DNA of 64,000 nt from assembly GCA_964514235.1 (NCBI GenBank), contig CAZEPV010000008.1, forward strand, positions 1-64,000, given 5' to 3'. The notes below the pieces were generated by a model. The model saw only the letters and a list, made by a program, of their open reading frames with translations, was not told the origin of the DNA and did no database searches. This document shows, one piece after another, positions 1 to 8,668 of the stretch. Positions within the stretch are counted from its first letter, which is position 1. The number at the start of each line of letters is the position of its first letter. The stretch is from JAAYRQ01 sp035647235 (GTDB lineage: Bacteria > Bacillota > Syntrophomonadia > Syntrophomonadales > Syntrophomonadaceae). The position numbers and the translations under genes are program-made.

Positions 1-36
1 TTTTGTTCATAATTTCTACAGATTAGCTATTTTGGC

Positions 37-222
37 CTAGGGCGATAGCCCGTAACCCTCAATAACAACTGCTCCACTGATTTCTTCGAATTTCTTAATT
101 GCATCGACTACGATGGAAGAGGGGCTCGATATAATAACTTTTATAGAGCCTATATCATATTTAGGTGTTTCGGGATGGTTGTTAATAGCTATGATCATGG
201 CAGGCACCGCAGACCAAATAGT
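37..222 (-). pseudogene. fadD: Remnant of a long-chain acyl-CoA synthetase (FadD-like AMP-binding enzyme)
   Basis: Read on the minus strand from about 222 down to a TAG at 37-39, the sequence encodes an uninterrupted stretch of about 60 residues. It contains TIWSAVPAMIIAINNHP, then KYDIGSIKVIISS, then KKFEEISGAVVIEGYGLS. This is the middle of the adenylate-forming domain of fatty-acyl-CoA ligases, which normally reads VEGYGLTEASPV at that point; here the frame stops two codons after EGYGLS. The frame has an in-frame stop at 247-249 upstream and no start with a ribosome-binding site, and nothing on either side restores the N- or C-terminal parts of a ~550-residue enzyme. I infer an internal fragment left by deletion. 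It probably has no function, but it is a trace of a fatty-acid activation gene in a region rich in beta-oxidation genes. Confidence 0.7.
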
Positions 223-326
223 TATAAATTGGTTTAATATAAAATATTACTGTTAATACAATATAAGTAAGGAAACTGGGAATATTACATTTATATACAG
301 GTCTGCCTGCAGCAGAAAATAAAAAA

Positions 327-350
327 GGATGCTTTGCTGGGAAAGCACCC
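327..350 (-). terminator. Rho-independent terminator of the cold-shock gene
   Basis: On the minus strand a GGGTGCTTT / AAAGCATCC stem (one G-U pair) with the loop CCCAGC is followed directly by TTTTTTATTTT. It lies 33 bases past the stop codon of the cold-shock gene. Confidence 0.8.
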
Positions 351-383
351 ATTTTAAATATGGTTTAATTAATTTACTTTATT

Positions 384-584
384 CTATGAAGGGATTACAT
401 TTGCCGCTTGAGGACCTTTTTCACTATTTTCAATTTCGAATTGCACCTTTTGCCCTTCTTGTAAACTTTTGAACCCTTCTGATTTTATAGCTGAAAAATG
501 TACAAATATATCTTCACCTGCTTCACTTTCAATAAAACCAAAACCCTTTTCGGAATTAAACCATTTTACTACACCATTTACCAT
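384..584 (-). CDS. csp: Cold-shock protein (CspA family, 66 aa)
   Basis: A single OB-fold cold-shock domain. It carries both RNA-binding motifs, KGFGFI (RNP1) and DIFVHFSAI (RNP2), after the family opening VKWFNSEKGFGFIE. The family binds single-stranded RNA or DNA and melts RNA secondary structure in the cytoplasm, aiding translation after cold shock or during growth. An upstream ATG at 602 would add six residues (MEAVKS). I prefer the ATG at 584 because it gives the usual 66-residue length and sits after a GGAGGCGG ribosome-binding site. The gene is monocistronic with its own terminator and diverges from the metal-transport operon. Confidence 0.93.
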   Translation of the reverse strand: MVNGVVKWFNSEKGFGFIESEAGEDIFVHFSAIKSEGFKSLQEGQKVQFEIENSEKGPQAANVIPS

Positions 585-788
585 AGATTTGACCGCCTCC
601 ATAATATATTCGTAATCATATTATTACTATTACTATTATGCTTTTAATATATTATAGATATACAGTATTTTTAAAACTTATTTTTTTACGACTAAAATTT
701 TTACTTATATTATGTAATATAGGTATAATAAATATCACCAGGGTGAAGGCTCCAATTATCTTAAGTATTTTGAAAGAAGGCTTAGCAA

Positions 789-1658
789 ATGAGATTGAGA
801 CATTATTTTTTACTGGTTCTTATGTTTTTTTTTGTTAATATATTACTAGCTGGCTGCAATACTGAAACTATTTCATCAGATGCAGTTAATGGTGGTGATA
901 TGAAAAGGGACTTAAATATTATAGTAAGTATTTTACCTCAAGCGGATCTTGTGAAAATGCTGGGGAAGGATAATGTGCAAATAACCGTTATGATACCACC
1001 CGGTGCAAGTCCTGATAGTTATGAACCTACGACCAATCAACTGAAAAATCTAAGTAAAGCTGATATGTATGTGATGGTAGGACATCTGCCTTTCGAAACA
1101 GCCTGGTGTGATAGGCTCTTATCCGCTAATCCAGACCTACTATCTGTAGATAGTTCTAGGGGCATAGATATTTTCCATGGTGACCCCCACATCTGGTTGT
1201 CACCCCAACTTGCTAAAAAACAATTAGAAAACATTTGTCAAGCCTTAATAGAAATTGATGAGGGTAATGAAAGTTTTTATCTAACTAATCTGGAAGGGGC
1301 AAGAACTGAGTTAGATGTTATGGATCAACAAATAAAGGACATTTTTGCAGATCTCCCTAAAAAGACTTTTTTAGTTTATCACCCCGCTTGGGGGTATTTT
1401 GCTAAGGATTATGGATTAATAGAAATGGCCATTGAAAAGGATGGCAAAGAGCCAGCCCCAGGAGAAATGGCAAAAATTATTGCCCAGGCTAAAGAACTAG
1501 AAATCAAGACAGTTTTTACATCTTCCCAGCATAGTACCCGTAGTGCAGAAGCTATTGCAGATGAATTGCAGGCGGTAGTTGTGACTATAGATCCACTACC
1601 TAGTAAATATGAAGATATAATTGAAACGGCGAAATTATTAAGTGAGGCATTGAAATAA
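789..1658 (+). CDS. znuA: Zn/Mn ABC transporter substrate-binding lipoprotein (ZnuA family)
   Basis: This is the extracellular metal-binding component of a cluster-9 (TroA/ZnuA) ABC importer. The N-terminus is a lipoprotein signal with lipobox LAGC (lipidated Cys23). Family blocks are PPGASPDSYEPT (residues 70-81), VGHLPFE (His99), DPHIWLSP (His134), YHPAWGYFAKDYGL and the late TIDPL aspartate. The first canonical ligand, usually His in GASPH, is Asp76 here, and no His-rich loop is present, so the metal (zinc or manganese) cannot be assigned firmly. The stop overlaps the next start (TAATG), which indicates translational coupling with the ATPase. A GAAAGAAGG ribosome-binding site precedes the ATG. 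Confidence 0.88.
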   Translation: MRLRHYFLLVLMFFFVNILLAGCNTETISSDAVNGGDMKRDLNIIVSILPQADLVKMLGKDNVQITVMIPPGASPDSYEPTTNQLKNLSKADMYVMVGHLPFETAWCDRLLSANPDLLSVDSSRGIDIFHGDPHIWLSPQLAKKQLENICQALIEIDEGNESFYLTNLEGARTELDVMDQQIKDIFADLPKKTFLVYHPAWGYFAKDYGLIEMAIEKDGKEPAPGEMAKIIAQAKELEIKTVFTSSQHSTRSAEAIADELQAVVVTIDPLPSKYEDIIETAKLLSEALK

Positions 1659-2449
1659 TGGATAAAAGGGAAAAAGCGATTGAAATAAAAAACTTATATG
1701 TTAGTCTGAATGGTCATTTAATTTTAAGGGACATTAATCTAGATATCGCCCAGGGGGATTTTCTGGGTATTATTGGTCCCAATGGTGGAGGGAAATCTAC
1801 CTTGTTAAAAACTATACTAGGGCTCATTAAGCCGGATTATGGCTCGATTAAGATATTGGGCAAAGGGATAAAAAAAGGACGGCACTACATAGGTTATGTA
1901 CCCCAGTATGCCCAATTCGATCGGGATTTTCCTATTAGTGTGGAGGAAGTAGTCCTACAAGGTAGGTTAGGCAAAAGAAAAATCATTAGATATTCCAAAG
2001 CAGATCTAGCTAAGGTAGAAGAAATTTTGACCCAACTAGAAATTGATAATTTATATAAAAGACAAATTGGGGAATTATCAGGTGGAGAAAGACAAAGGGT
2101 TTTAGTGGCTAGGGCCTTAGCCTCTAATCCTAAAATACTTTTACTAGATGAGCCTACTGCTAGTACTGATGAAAGATTTAGCGCTGATTTTTATGATTTA
2201 TTAAATATACTTAACCAAACTATCACCATTGTTTTAGTTTCTCATGATATTAGTGCCATTTCAACCTATGTAAAAAATATAGCTTGCCTTAACCATGACT
2301 TGTTCCAACAAGGTGGTCGTGATATTTCAGCCGAACTTATAAACGAATTATATAATTGCCCAGTTGATTTGATTGCTCACGGTATTCCTCATCGCGTACT
2401 AGAAGCACATAATGGAGTAGTTAATTATGCTAGAAATACTAAGTTATGA
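1658..2449 (+). CDS. znuC: Metal ABC transporter ATP-binding protein (ZnuC-like)
   Basis: This is the cytoplasmic ATPase of the zinc/manganese importer. The P-loop GPNGGGKST is at about residues 40-48, the ABC signature LSGGERQR at 140-147, and Walker B ILLLDEP at 160-166, followed by the switch histidine in LVSHD. The 263-residue length is normal for the family. It begins inside the znuA stop codon and overlaps the permease gene by 23 bases, so the three genes form one tightly coupled operon. The last ~40 residues are the usual variable tail of this subfamily. Confidence 0.92.
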   Translation: MDKREKAIEIKNLYVSLNGHLILRDINLDIAQGDFLGIIGPNGGGKSTLLKTILGLIKPDYGSIKILGKGIKKGRHYIGYVPQYAQFDRDFPISVEEVVLQGRLGKRKIIRYSKADLAKVEEILTQLEIDNLYKRQIGELSGGERQRVLVARALASNPKILLLDEPTASTDERFSADFYDLLNILNQTITIVLVSHDISAISTYVKNIACLNHDLFQQGGRDISAELINELYNCPVDLIAHGIPHRVLEAHNGVVNYARNTKL

Positions 2450-3269
2450 TTTTATGAAAAATGCTTTACTGGCGGGTATATTAGTCAGTATAGCCTGTGG
2501 GGTTGTTGGGACCTATGTAGTAGTAAAAGGGATTTCCTTTATAAGTGGTAGTATATCCCATGCTGCTTATGGGGGCATAGGCTTGGGTTATTATCTAGGG
2601 ATTAACCCTATGCTTGGTGCTACCATTTTTACGGTTCTGTCAGCTTTAGGTATGGGTATAGTAAGTCACAAAACCAAACAAAAAGAAGATACGATTATTG
2701 GTATGATGTGGGCAGTAGGTATGGCACTAGGGATAATCTTTATCAAGTTATCCCCTGGATATACGGCTGATTTAATGAGCTATCTATTTGGTAGCATTTT
2801 GACCGTCCCAGTGGGTGATTTATGGTTAATGTTATTATTGGACTTAATAATAGTTCTAATCGTTCTTTTGTTTTATGAACCATTTAAGCTAGTAGCCTTT
2901 GATGAGGAATATGCAGAGACCTTGGGCCTTAATACCTTAGCCCTTAACTTGCTCTTACTATTCCTAATTGCCTTAACTGTGGTAGTTATGATTAGGGCTG
3001 TAGGAATTATTTTGGTTATTGCTTTATTAACCATACCAGCGGCTATAGCCAGGCAATTATCGAAAAGGCTACCACTAATGATGGTTTTAGCTACCTTATT
3101 AGGTATAGTATTTGCAATTGTGGGCTTACTTCTTTCCTATTTATGGGATTTGCCTTCTGGTGCAACTATAATTTTATGTGCTGCAGGTGGTTTTATAATT
3201 TCCTCCCTGATTACCTCTAATAAAAAAACCAATATTCCTATGGTTAGTGATGAAGTTATTAGGAAGTAA
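2427..3269 (+). CDS. znuB: Metal ABC transporter permease (ZnuB-like)
   Basis: A polytopic membrane protein of the ABC-3 family with about eight hydrophobic segments. It forms the channel through which the metal released by the binding lipoprotein crosses the cytoplasmic membrane. The conserved early stretch ISFISGSISHAAYGGIGLGYYLG and the AVGIILVIALLTIPAAIAR block near residues 190-210 are characteristic. It is the last gene of the operon; a strong hairpin follows 24 bases after the stop. Confidence 0.9.
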   Translation: MLEILSYDFMKNALLAGILVSIACGVVGTYVVVKGISFISGSISHAAYGGIGLGYYLGINPMLGATIFTVLSALGMGIVSHKTKQKEDTIIGMMWAVGMALGIIFIKLSPGYTADLMSYLFGSILTVPVGDLWLMLLLDLIIVLIVLLFYEPFKLVAFDEEYAETLGLNTLALNLLLLFLIALTVVVMIRAVGIILVIALLTIPAAIARQLSKRLPLMMVLATLLGIVFAIVGLLLSYLWDLPSGATIILCAAGGFIISSLITSNKKTNIPMVSDEVIRK

Positions 3270-3292
3270 TATAGGTGGTTCCTAGAAAAGAT

Positions 3293-3323
3293 AATAGGCT
3301 AAAAGTGACTCTTTTAGCCTATT
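3293..3323. terminator. Bidirectional terminator between znuB and the nitroreductase gene
   Basis: A perfect 13-bp inverted repeat AATAGGCTAAAAG / CTTTTAGCCTATT with the loop TGACT lies between two convergent genes. A and T runs on both sides of the stem could serve either direction. Confidence 0.8.
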
Positions 3324-3351
3324 ATTTATGATTTATAGCTGTTTTTCTATA

Positions 3352-4011
3352 TTAGAAACCTAACCAGTTAGCTACATTGTCGATATCTTCCCTACGGCTA
3401 AGCAGTTTGTTAGCTGGAAAATCGGGATCGGGGTAGCCTATGGCAATTCCTATAATAATCTCCTTTTCCTCTGGGATATGGGTATGTTTTCTGATGACCT
3501 CAGGGAACATAACCCCTTGGTCCTCAATACAAGTACCCAAACCGTAACTTTTTGCCGCTAGGCAAATAGTCTGGGCAATTGCTCCCATATCGAATAGTGA
3601 CCAAGAACCAGCTAAAGATTTATCACGAGAAATGATAATAGCTGCTGGAGCATCATAAAACCTAAAGCCCTTTTTAGTCCAGGCCAGTCTTTTTTCACGA
3701 TCTTCTCTTTCGATACCCATTAACTTAAAAATATCAATAGCTAATTCTACACGTCTCTGTTTATATATGCCATCATAAGCGACAGATCTATCACGAGCGG
3801 GTTTATCCTCCAAAAAACTTTCAATATTATCACGCCCAATATTTTCTAGTACTGGACCAGTTACGATTGTAAATTCCCAAGGCTGAGTATTGACAGCAGA
3901 GGGCGATTTTAAAGATAATTCCAAGATTTCCTTTATAAGCTCTTGGGGAACTGCTTTGGGCAAATAACCCCTAACACTGATACGGGATTTAATAGCATCT
4001 GCGATATTCAT
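3352..4011 (-). CDS. Nitroreductase-family FMN oxidoreductase (219 aa)
   Basis: The N-terminal MNIADAIKSRISVRGY...LELSLKSPSAVNTQPWEF is the phosphate-binding and FMN-contact pattern of the nitroreductase superfamily. The later block AAKSYGLGTCIEDQG is the second conserved region. Members are FMN-dependent NAD(P)H oxidoreductases acting on nitroaromatics, quinones, flavins or enones; the physiological substrate cannot be told from sequence. A GGAGGAG ribosome-binding site precedes the ATG. The gene starts 37 bases after the sigma-54 activator stop on the same strand, so the two are probably cotranscribed. Confidence 0.85.
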   Translation of the reverse strand: MNIADAIKSRISVRGYLPKAVPQELIKEILELSLKSPSAVNTQPWEFTIVTGPVLENIGRDNIESFLEDKPARDRSVAYDGIYKQRRVELAIDIFKLMGIEREDREKRLAWTKKGFRFYDAPAAIIISRDKSLAGSWSLFDMGAIAQTICLAAKSYGLGTCIEDQGVMFPEVIRKHTHIPEEKEIIIGIAIGYPDPDFPANKLLSRREDIDNVANWLGF

Positions 4012-4048
4012 ACTTATTCTCCTCCTAAAATTTTAAATATAATAGATA

Positions 4049-5455
4049 TTAGATGCCGTAGGCCTTCCTCTTGCGGTATAAAACTGATCTATGAATATCT
4101 AATTTATCTGCAGCTTTGTTTATGGAGCCATCGCAGTTTTGTAAAATTTGTTTAATATACTCTTTTTCAGCTTCTTGTAAATATTCCTTAAGGCTGCCAA
4201 TATATTGGGAATAATCTTCTGCAGGCTTTCTAGGCGCGGATTCTATTTCATCGGTAATTGGGAGAAGCCTAACCCCATTATTAATACAGGTTAATTTATT
4301 TCCGTAGCTAGTAATATGCATTCTCTCAATAACATTTCTTAATTCCCTGACATTGCCAGGCCAACTATAATTAACAAATGCTTCCATAGACTTGGTGCTA
4401 AACTCTTTTTTTCCCCCATATTTAGTGTTTAATTCATTTAAGAAAGCATTAGCTATAGCTACTATATCTTCAGGCCTATCTCTTAGGGGGGGTATTGTCA
4501 AAGGGATGACATTTAAACGATAAAATAAATCTTCCCTAAAAGTGCCCTCATCTACCATCTCCTGAAGATTGCGGTTGGTAGCCCCGATTATTCGTACTTT
4601 AACTTCCTTATCTTTAGTGGCTCCAATCTTTCTAATTTCTCCATTTTCTATTACCCGCAATAACTTAGGTTGTAAAGTGAGGGGTAATTCAGCGATTTCA
4701 TCTAGAAATAGAGTTCCATTATGGGCTATCTCAAAAAGGCCAGGTTTGCCCTTATTACCTGCCCCTGTAAAAGCCCCCCGTTCATAACCAAAGAGTTCCG
4801 ATTCTAATAAACTTTCTGGTATGGCAGCACAGTTGATGGTAACAAATGGTGCTTCATTAGAGGAACTGTGGCGGTAAATATATTTTGCTATGACATCCTT
4901 TCCTACCCCAGTTTCACCGTATAACATTACTGTACTATCAGTACTAGCAATTCTTTTAGCTTTTTGCATCAACTGTTTCATCAGGGGGCTTTCTACCACA
5001 AATTTCTCCCGCTCTGAATCCCGATCCCGAAAATAGCGGATTTCATCTTGATATTTATTTTTACTTCTTCTTTCCATTTCCAATACATCCATGAATTTCT
5101 GTACGATTTCAGGTTCGAAACTGGATGACACTACCATAGTCAAGTTATTGTCTTTGTCGAAAAGTGGTTGGCTTGAAACAATAATTTTATTTCCTTCCTT
5201 AGTATTGAGGACTTCGGTCACTTGCTCTTTCTTTTCAATAGCTTTCAGGACTGGAGAATTATCATAATAACCATTTTGCACAAGTTGAGCTACATTACTA
5301 CCTATCATTTTGGATAAGGGGATGTTGAGCAATCTCTCCGCGATCGAATTTGCGAAAATCACATTCCCATCACCATCAGCAACAAATATAGATTGGTTGA
5401 AATCAAACATTACTTTTTCTAAATTACATGCTTCATTAATCAATATAGTCACCAC
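4049..5455 (-). CDS. Sigma-54-dependent transcriptional activator with an N-terminal PAS domain
   Basis: Domains in order: a PAS sensor (about residues 12-120, with FNQSIFVADGDGNVIFANSIAERLL), a linker, an AAA+ domain with Walker A GETGVGKD (180-187), the sigma-54 contact loop GAFTGA (227-232) and Walker B TLFLDE, and a Fis-type helix-turn-helix at the C-terminus (INKAADKLDIHRSVLYRKRK). Such proteins bind upstream of -24/-12 promoters and use ATP hydrolysis to open RNA polymerase-sigma-54 complexes. The PAS domain implies a small-molecule or redox input rather than phosphorylation. The longest frame begins at GTG 5455; TTG 5443 has better spacing from the AGGTGG ribosome-binding site. It diverges from the first CoA-transferase gene, and four sigma-54 promoters with a shared upstream element lie within the next 13 kb, so it is the obvious candidate regulator of the island. 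Confidence 0.92.
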   Translation of the reverse strand: MVTILINEACNLEKVMFDFNQSIFVADGDGNVIFANSIAERLLNIPLSKMIGSNVAQLVQNGYYDNSPVLKAIEKKEQVTEVLNTKEGNKIIVSSQPLFDKDNNLTMVVSSSFEPEIVQKFMDVLEMERRSKNKYQDEIRYFRDRDSEREKFVVESPLMKQLMQKAKRIASTDSTVMLYGETGVGKDVIAKYIYRHSSSNEAPFVTINCAAIPESLLESELFGYERGAFTGAGNKGKPGLFEIAHNGTLFLDEIAELPLTLQPKLLRVIENGEIRKIGATKDKEVKVRIIGATNRNLQEMVDEGTFREDLFYRLNVIPLTIPPLRDRPEDIVAIANAFLNELNTKYGGKKEFSTKSMEAFVNYSWPGNVRELRNVIERMHITSYGNKLTCINNGVRLLPITDEIESAPRKPAEDYSQYIGSLKEYLQEAEKEYIKQILQNCDGSINKAADKLDIHRSVLYRKRKAYGI

Positions 5456-5517
5456 CTATAAATATTTTACCCTGCCAACTTGTTTATCTGCTTTGTTCTA
5501 AAAGTAACACAAAAAAG

Positions 5518-5552
5518 GTTGCCTTTCAACAACAAGTTGCAAAATGTGCAAC
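5518..5552 (+). promoter_or_regulatory. Upstream activator element 1 (candidate enhancer for the sigma-54 activator)
   Basis: GTTGCCTT begins at 5518 and GTTGCAAAAT at 5536, the same architecture and spacing as the elements at 12665 and 18263 (24 of 30 positions agree with the 12665 copy). The 3' part also forms an inverted repeat, GTTGCA-N5-TGCAAC, at 5536-5552. It lies about 175 bases before the -24 box at 5723 and about 60 bases from the activator start, so it could also mediate autoregulation. The remainder of the 5456-5813 gap holds no gene. Confidence 0.6.
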
Positions 5553-5722
5553 ATACTAACCTTAATGTATTTAAATAAATAACAACATATAATGGTTTTA
5601 TATTCCTAAAGTAGCGATTTTCCAGGAGCATACCGGTAAATGCCACCGTAAATAGGGAAAGACAGTAACTTATAATTCCTAATATTATTGCATTTTGTAA
5701 TGGGGGCTAGTTTTTCCAGGAT

Positions 5723-5738
5723 TGGCACTATTTTTGCA
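5723..5738 (+). promoter_or_regulatory. Sigma-54 promoter of CoA-transferase 1
   Basis: TGGCACtatttTTGCA matches the -24/-12 consensus TGGCAC-N5-TTGC, with exactly ten bases between the GG (5724-5725) and the GC (5736-5737). It lies 76 bases upstream of the start codon at 5814 and is the best of the four such sites in the window. Confidence 0.85.
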
Positions 5739-5813
5739 TTTATATTTATATAAGTAAAAAGTACAATCAATGAGACACTAGTGCGGACAAGTCTCTAGGG
5801 AAAGGATGAGACC

Positions 5814-7118
5814 ATGAGTTGGCAAGATGACTATAAGCGAAGATTAACTACAGCATCTGAAGCAGTAAAAGTAATAAAGTCTGGTGATAGGGTTATACCT
5901 GGTCATGCTGCTAGTGAATCGGAATTACTAATAGGTGAAATGGTTAAGCGATATCAAGAATTAGAGAATGTAAAGGTATTCGTAGGGGTTGTTCTCAGTA
6001 GTGCCCCTTATAGCAGGCCAGAGATGGAAGGCCATTTTATCGTAGAGCCATTTTTTATTAGTGGCAAGACTTTTGAGGCCTACCATGAAAGGGGTGGCGA
6101 GTTTATACCCATATTCTTCCATCAGCTACCGCGAGCTTTTGCCCAAGGTAATTTACCAGCAGATGTGTTTTTGACCATAGTATCCCCACCTGACAAGTTT
6201 GGATACTGCAGCCTAGGTGTATCAGTAGACCATTCTAAGGGTTTAATGGACAATGCCAAAATCATAATTGCTGAAGTAAATCCCAACATGCCTAGGACAT
6301 ATGGGGAAACATTGGTCCATGTCTCCCAATTTGATTATATCGTTGAGAACGATGACCCCTTAATTGAATCCCAGCGATCTGATGAATCGGACCCTATTAC
6401 CGATGCCATAGGTCGGAATCTGGCTTCTTTAATAAATGATGGTGATACCCTACAAATAGGAACAGGGAAGATTCCCGATGCCCTCCTATATTATTTAAGG
6501 AATAAAAACGATCTCGGGATACATACAGAAATGGCATCAGAAGGATTAATTGAACTAATAGATTCTGGTGTAATCAATGGTAAAAATAAAACCCTGTGGC
6601 CAGGTAAAGCAATAACTACCTTTGCCCAAGGTACAAAAAAATTGTATGATTATGTGCACGAAAACCCTCAATTTCAATTTATGCCCGTAGATTACGTAAA
6701 CAACCCTTGTATAATTGCACAAAATAACAATATGGTAGCCATTAATCAAGTATTAGAAGTAGACTTGCTCGGCCAGATAGCTGCTGAGTCTATCGGACCT
6801 AAGCAATATAGTGGAGTGGGTGGACAGTTAGATTTTCTTAGGGGCGCTGCCATGTCACCTGGCGGTAAACCGATTTTGGTCTTTCCTTCTACAGCCAAAA
6901 AGGGGACCATCTCCCGTATATCTTGCAATATGAAAGTAGGTACCCCAGTTAGTGATACTAGAAACGATGTCCATTATGTGGTTACCGAATATGGTATAGC
7001 CAATCTTTTTTGTAAAAGCAATGAAGAGAGAGCCCGAGAATTAATTAGGATAGCCCACCCAGACTTTAGAGCCCAGTTGAAAAGACAATACAAAGAGCTG
7101 TATGGACGGCATTTATAG
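5814..7118 (+). CDS. CoA-transferase 1, 4-hydroxybutyrate/butyryl-CoA:acetate CoA-transferase family
   Basis: A 434-residue member of the acetyl-CoA hydrolase/transferase family. It transfers CoA from an acyl-CoA such as acetyl-CoA to a free carboxylate, activating it without direct ATP use. The probable catalytic glutamate is Glu239 in DLGIHTEM, at the same place as in 4-hydroxybutyrate CoA-transferase. Other family blocks are AEVNPNMPRTYG, GGQLDFLRGA and DVHYVVTEYGIANL. It aligns without gaps to the protein at 13022-14326 (about 70 percent identity over the first 240 residues by direct counting). The difference is concentrated at residues 51-115, perhaps the substrate pocket. It has its own sigma-54 promoter; no terminator is visible after it. 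Confidence 0.88.
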   Translation: MSWQDDYKRRLTTASEAVKVIKSGDRVIPGHAASESELLIGEMVKRYQELENVKVFVGVVLSSAPYSRPEMEGHFIVEPFFISGKTFEAYHERGGEFIPIFFHQLPRAFAQGNLPADVFLTIVSPPDKFGYCSLGVSVDHSKGLMDNAKIIIAEVNPNMPRTYGETLVHVSQFDYIVENDDPLIESQRSDESDPITDAIGRNLASLINDGDTLQIGTGKIPDALLYYLRNKNDLGIHTEMASEGLIELIDSGVINGKNKTLWPGKAITTFAQGTKKLYDYVHENPQFQFMPVDYVNNPCIIAQNNNMVAINQVLEVDLLGQIAAESIGPKQYSGVGGQLDFLRGAAMSPGGKPILVFPSTAKKGTISRISCNMKVGTPVSDTRNDVHYVVTEYGIANLFCKSNEERARELIRIAHPDFRAQLKRQYKELYGRHL

Positions 7119-7136
7119 GCGTTATTTTGTCAAGCT

Positions 7137-7166
7137 CTTGCACAATTGCATCATAGGTTGCATTTT
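7137..7166 (+). promoter_or_regulatory. Upstream activator element 2
   Basis: CTTGC, seven bases, CATCAT, two extra bases (AG), then GTTGCA. The order and spacing match the elements at 12665 and 18263 apart from the 2-base insertion. It lies about 125 bases before the -24 box at 7289. This is the weakest of the four copies. Confidence 0.45.
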
Positions 7167-7288
7167 AGCTACATGAATAGGTTGCCCTTTCGAGACAAAA
7201 TCTTTTGTTTGTTTGTAAAGGAAGTCCAAAGGGGCAGTTTGCTATCTTATTCCGCTCTTATTCCGCATAATAAAGGGCGATTTAAAAT

Positions 7289-7304
7289 TGGCATAGTACT
7301 TGCA
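7289..7304 (+). promoter_or_regulatory. Sigma-54 promoter of the thiolase-SDR-TRAP unit
   Basis: TGGCATagtacTTGCA has exactly ten bases between GG (7290-7291) and GC (7302-7303). It lies 104 bases before the thiolase start codon at 7408, in the gap after CoA-transferase 1. Confidence 0.8.
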
Positions 7305-7407
7305 TTTTATATTCAATTAGACAGTTAGAAATCCGTTACGGAAATAAACTAAGCAGTTATTATACAAATATTAGACATATGTTCGAGATGGAAAGGAGAA
7401 TATAACA

Positions 7408-8589
7408 ATGAACGAAGTAGTTATAGTAGCAGCATGCCGAACAGCTATAGGTAGACATGGTGGTGTCTTTAAGGCGCTTAATGCTCCCCAGTTAACTATT
7501 CCAGTAATGCAGGAACTAATAAAAAGGTCAGGCATAGATCCTAAGGAAATTGATGATGTAATCTGGGGTTGTAATTATCAAAAAACTTACAATGAAAACA
7601 ATCTAGCCCGAGTTTCTGCAATACAAGCGGGCTTACCAATAACTGTGCCTGGAATTACCATTCATCGGAATTGTACTTCCTCTATGTCTGCCATACAATT
7701 GGCATTTTACCAAATTAAGTGTGGGGAAGCAGATGCAATTATGGTTGGTGGCACAGATTCCATGAGTAATGCATCATATACAGTTGATGGCCAGCGCTGG
7801 GGTTCTAGGATGGGACACTCGACTGTAAGGGATTCTATGTGGGATTCACTTACTAATACGGGTATTGGTCCAGCCATGGGAATTACGGCTGAAAATCTAG
7901 CTGATATGTATGATATCTCACGTGAAGAACAAGACGAACTTGCCTTTCAGAGCCAAAGCAAGGCAATTAACGCCATAGACAATGGCTTATTCAAGGATGA
8001 AATTATACCTATAACAGTTAAAGAAAGAAGAAAGACTGTGGTTGTGGATACAGACGAGCATCCTAGACGTGATGTAACAATGGAATCCTTATCCAAATTA
8101 AAACCCAGTTTTAAGGAGGGTGGGACCGTAACCGCGGGGAATGCCTCTGGAATTAATGATGGCTCATCAGGCATGTTGATTATGTCTAAACAGAAAGCAG
8201 AACAATTGGGAATACCTATTTTAGCTAAAGTCGTATCTACTGCCACAACGGGAGTAGACCCAGATATTATGGGTATTGGCCCCGTTTCCTCTACTGAAAA
8301 GGCTTTGGAGAAAGCTAATCTTAAATTAAGTGATATAGGCTTAATTGAAGTTAACGAAGCCTTCGCTGCCCAGTATTTAGCAGTTGAGAAGGCCCTAAAT
8401 ATAGATCGTGATATCACTAATGTTAATGGTAGTGGTGTTTCCTTGGGTCACCCTGTCGGTTGTACGGGGACTAGAATAACTACCACATTATTATACGAAA
8501 TGAGAAGAAGAAAGGTTAGGTATGGCCTAGCCACCTTATGTGCAGGCGGTGGAATGGGAACCGCAATAATTATTGAAGTCGAACAATAA
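7408..8589 (+). CDS. Thiolase 1 (acetyl-CoA C-acetyltransferase, 393 aa)
   Basis: A degradative/biosynthetic thiolase that cleaves acetoacetyl-CoA with CoA to two acetyl-CoA, or the reverse. Catalytic residues are at the classic positions: acyl-carrying Cys89 in HRNCTSSMSA, His348 in SLGHPVGCTG and Cys378 in LCAGGGMG; VNEAFAAQ is also conserved. It is the first gene after the second sigma-54 promoter, with a GGAAAGGAG ribosome-binding site, and is followed by the SDR gene after about 80 bases. Chain-length preference cannot be decided from sequence; the acetoacetyl-CoA type is most likely. Confidence 0.92.
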   Translation: MNEVVIVAACRTAIGRHGGVFKALNAPQLTIPVMQELIKRSGIDPKEIDDVIWGCNYQKTYNENNLARVSAIQAGLPITVPGITIHRNCTSSMSAIQLAFYQIKCGEADAIMVGGTDSMSNASYTVDGQRWGSRMGHSTVRDSMWDSLTNTGIGPAMGITAENLADMYDISREEQDELAFQSQSKAINAIDNGLFKDEIIPITVKERRKTVVVDTDEHPRRDVTMESLSKLKPSFKEGGTVTAGNASGINDGSSGMLIMSKQKAEQLGIPILAKVVSTATTGVDPDIMGIGPVSSTEKALEKANLKLSDIGLIEVNEAFAAQYLAVEKALNIDRDITNVNGSGVSLGHPVGCTGTRITTTLLYEMRRRKVRYGLATLCAGGGMGTAIIIEVEQ

Positions 8590-8668
8590 TTAGCCAGAGT
8601 CTAGCAAGAATAAGAATAAAACCCAAAAGGTCTAGGCATAGTAAAGTACGGTGAAAGGAGAGACTAAA

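Noticed and set aside
612..627. Possible Zur-like operator GTAAT-N6-ATTAC between csp and znuA
   Set aside because: Gram-positive Zur boxes have a much shorter spacer, and the region is too AT-rich for a short inverted repeat to be convincing.
638..838. Open frame on the plus strand before znuA
   Set aside because: AT-rich, Ile/Leu-rich translation with no ribosome-binding site, overlapping the znuA signal sequence in another frame.
7146..7328. Small open frame between CoA-transferase 1 and thiolase 1
   Set aside because: It overlaps the activator element and the sigma-54 promoter; no ribosome-binding site or recognisable protein.
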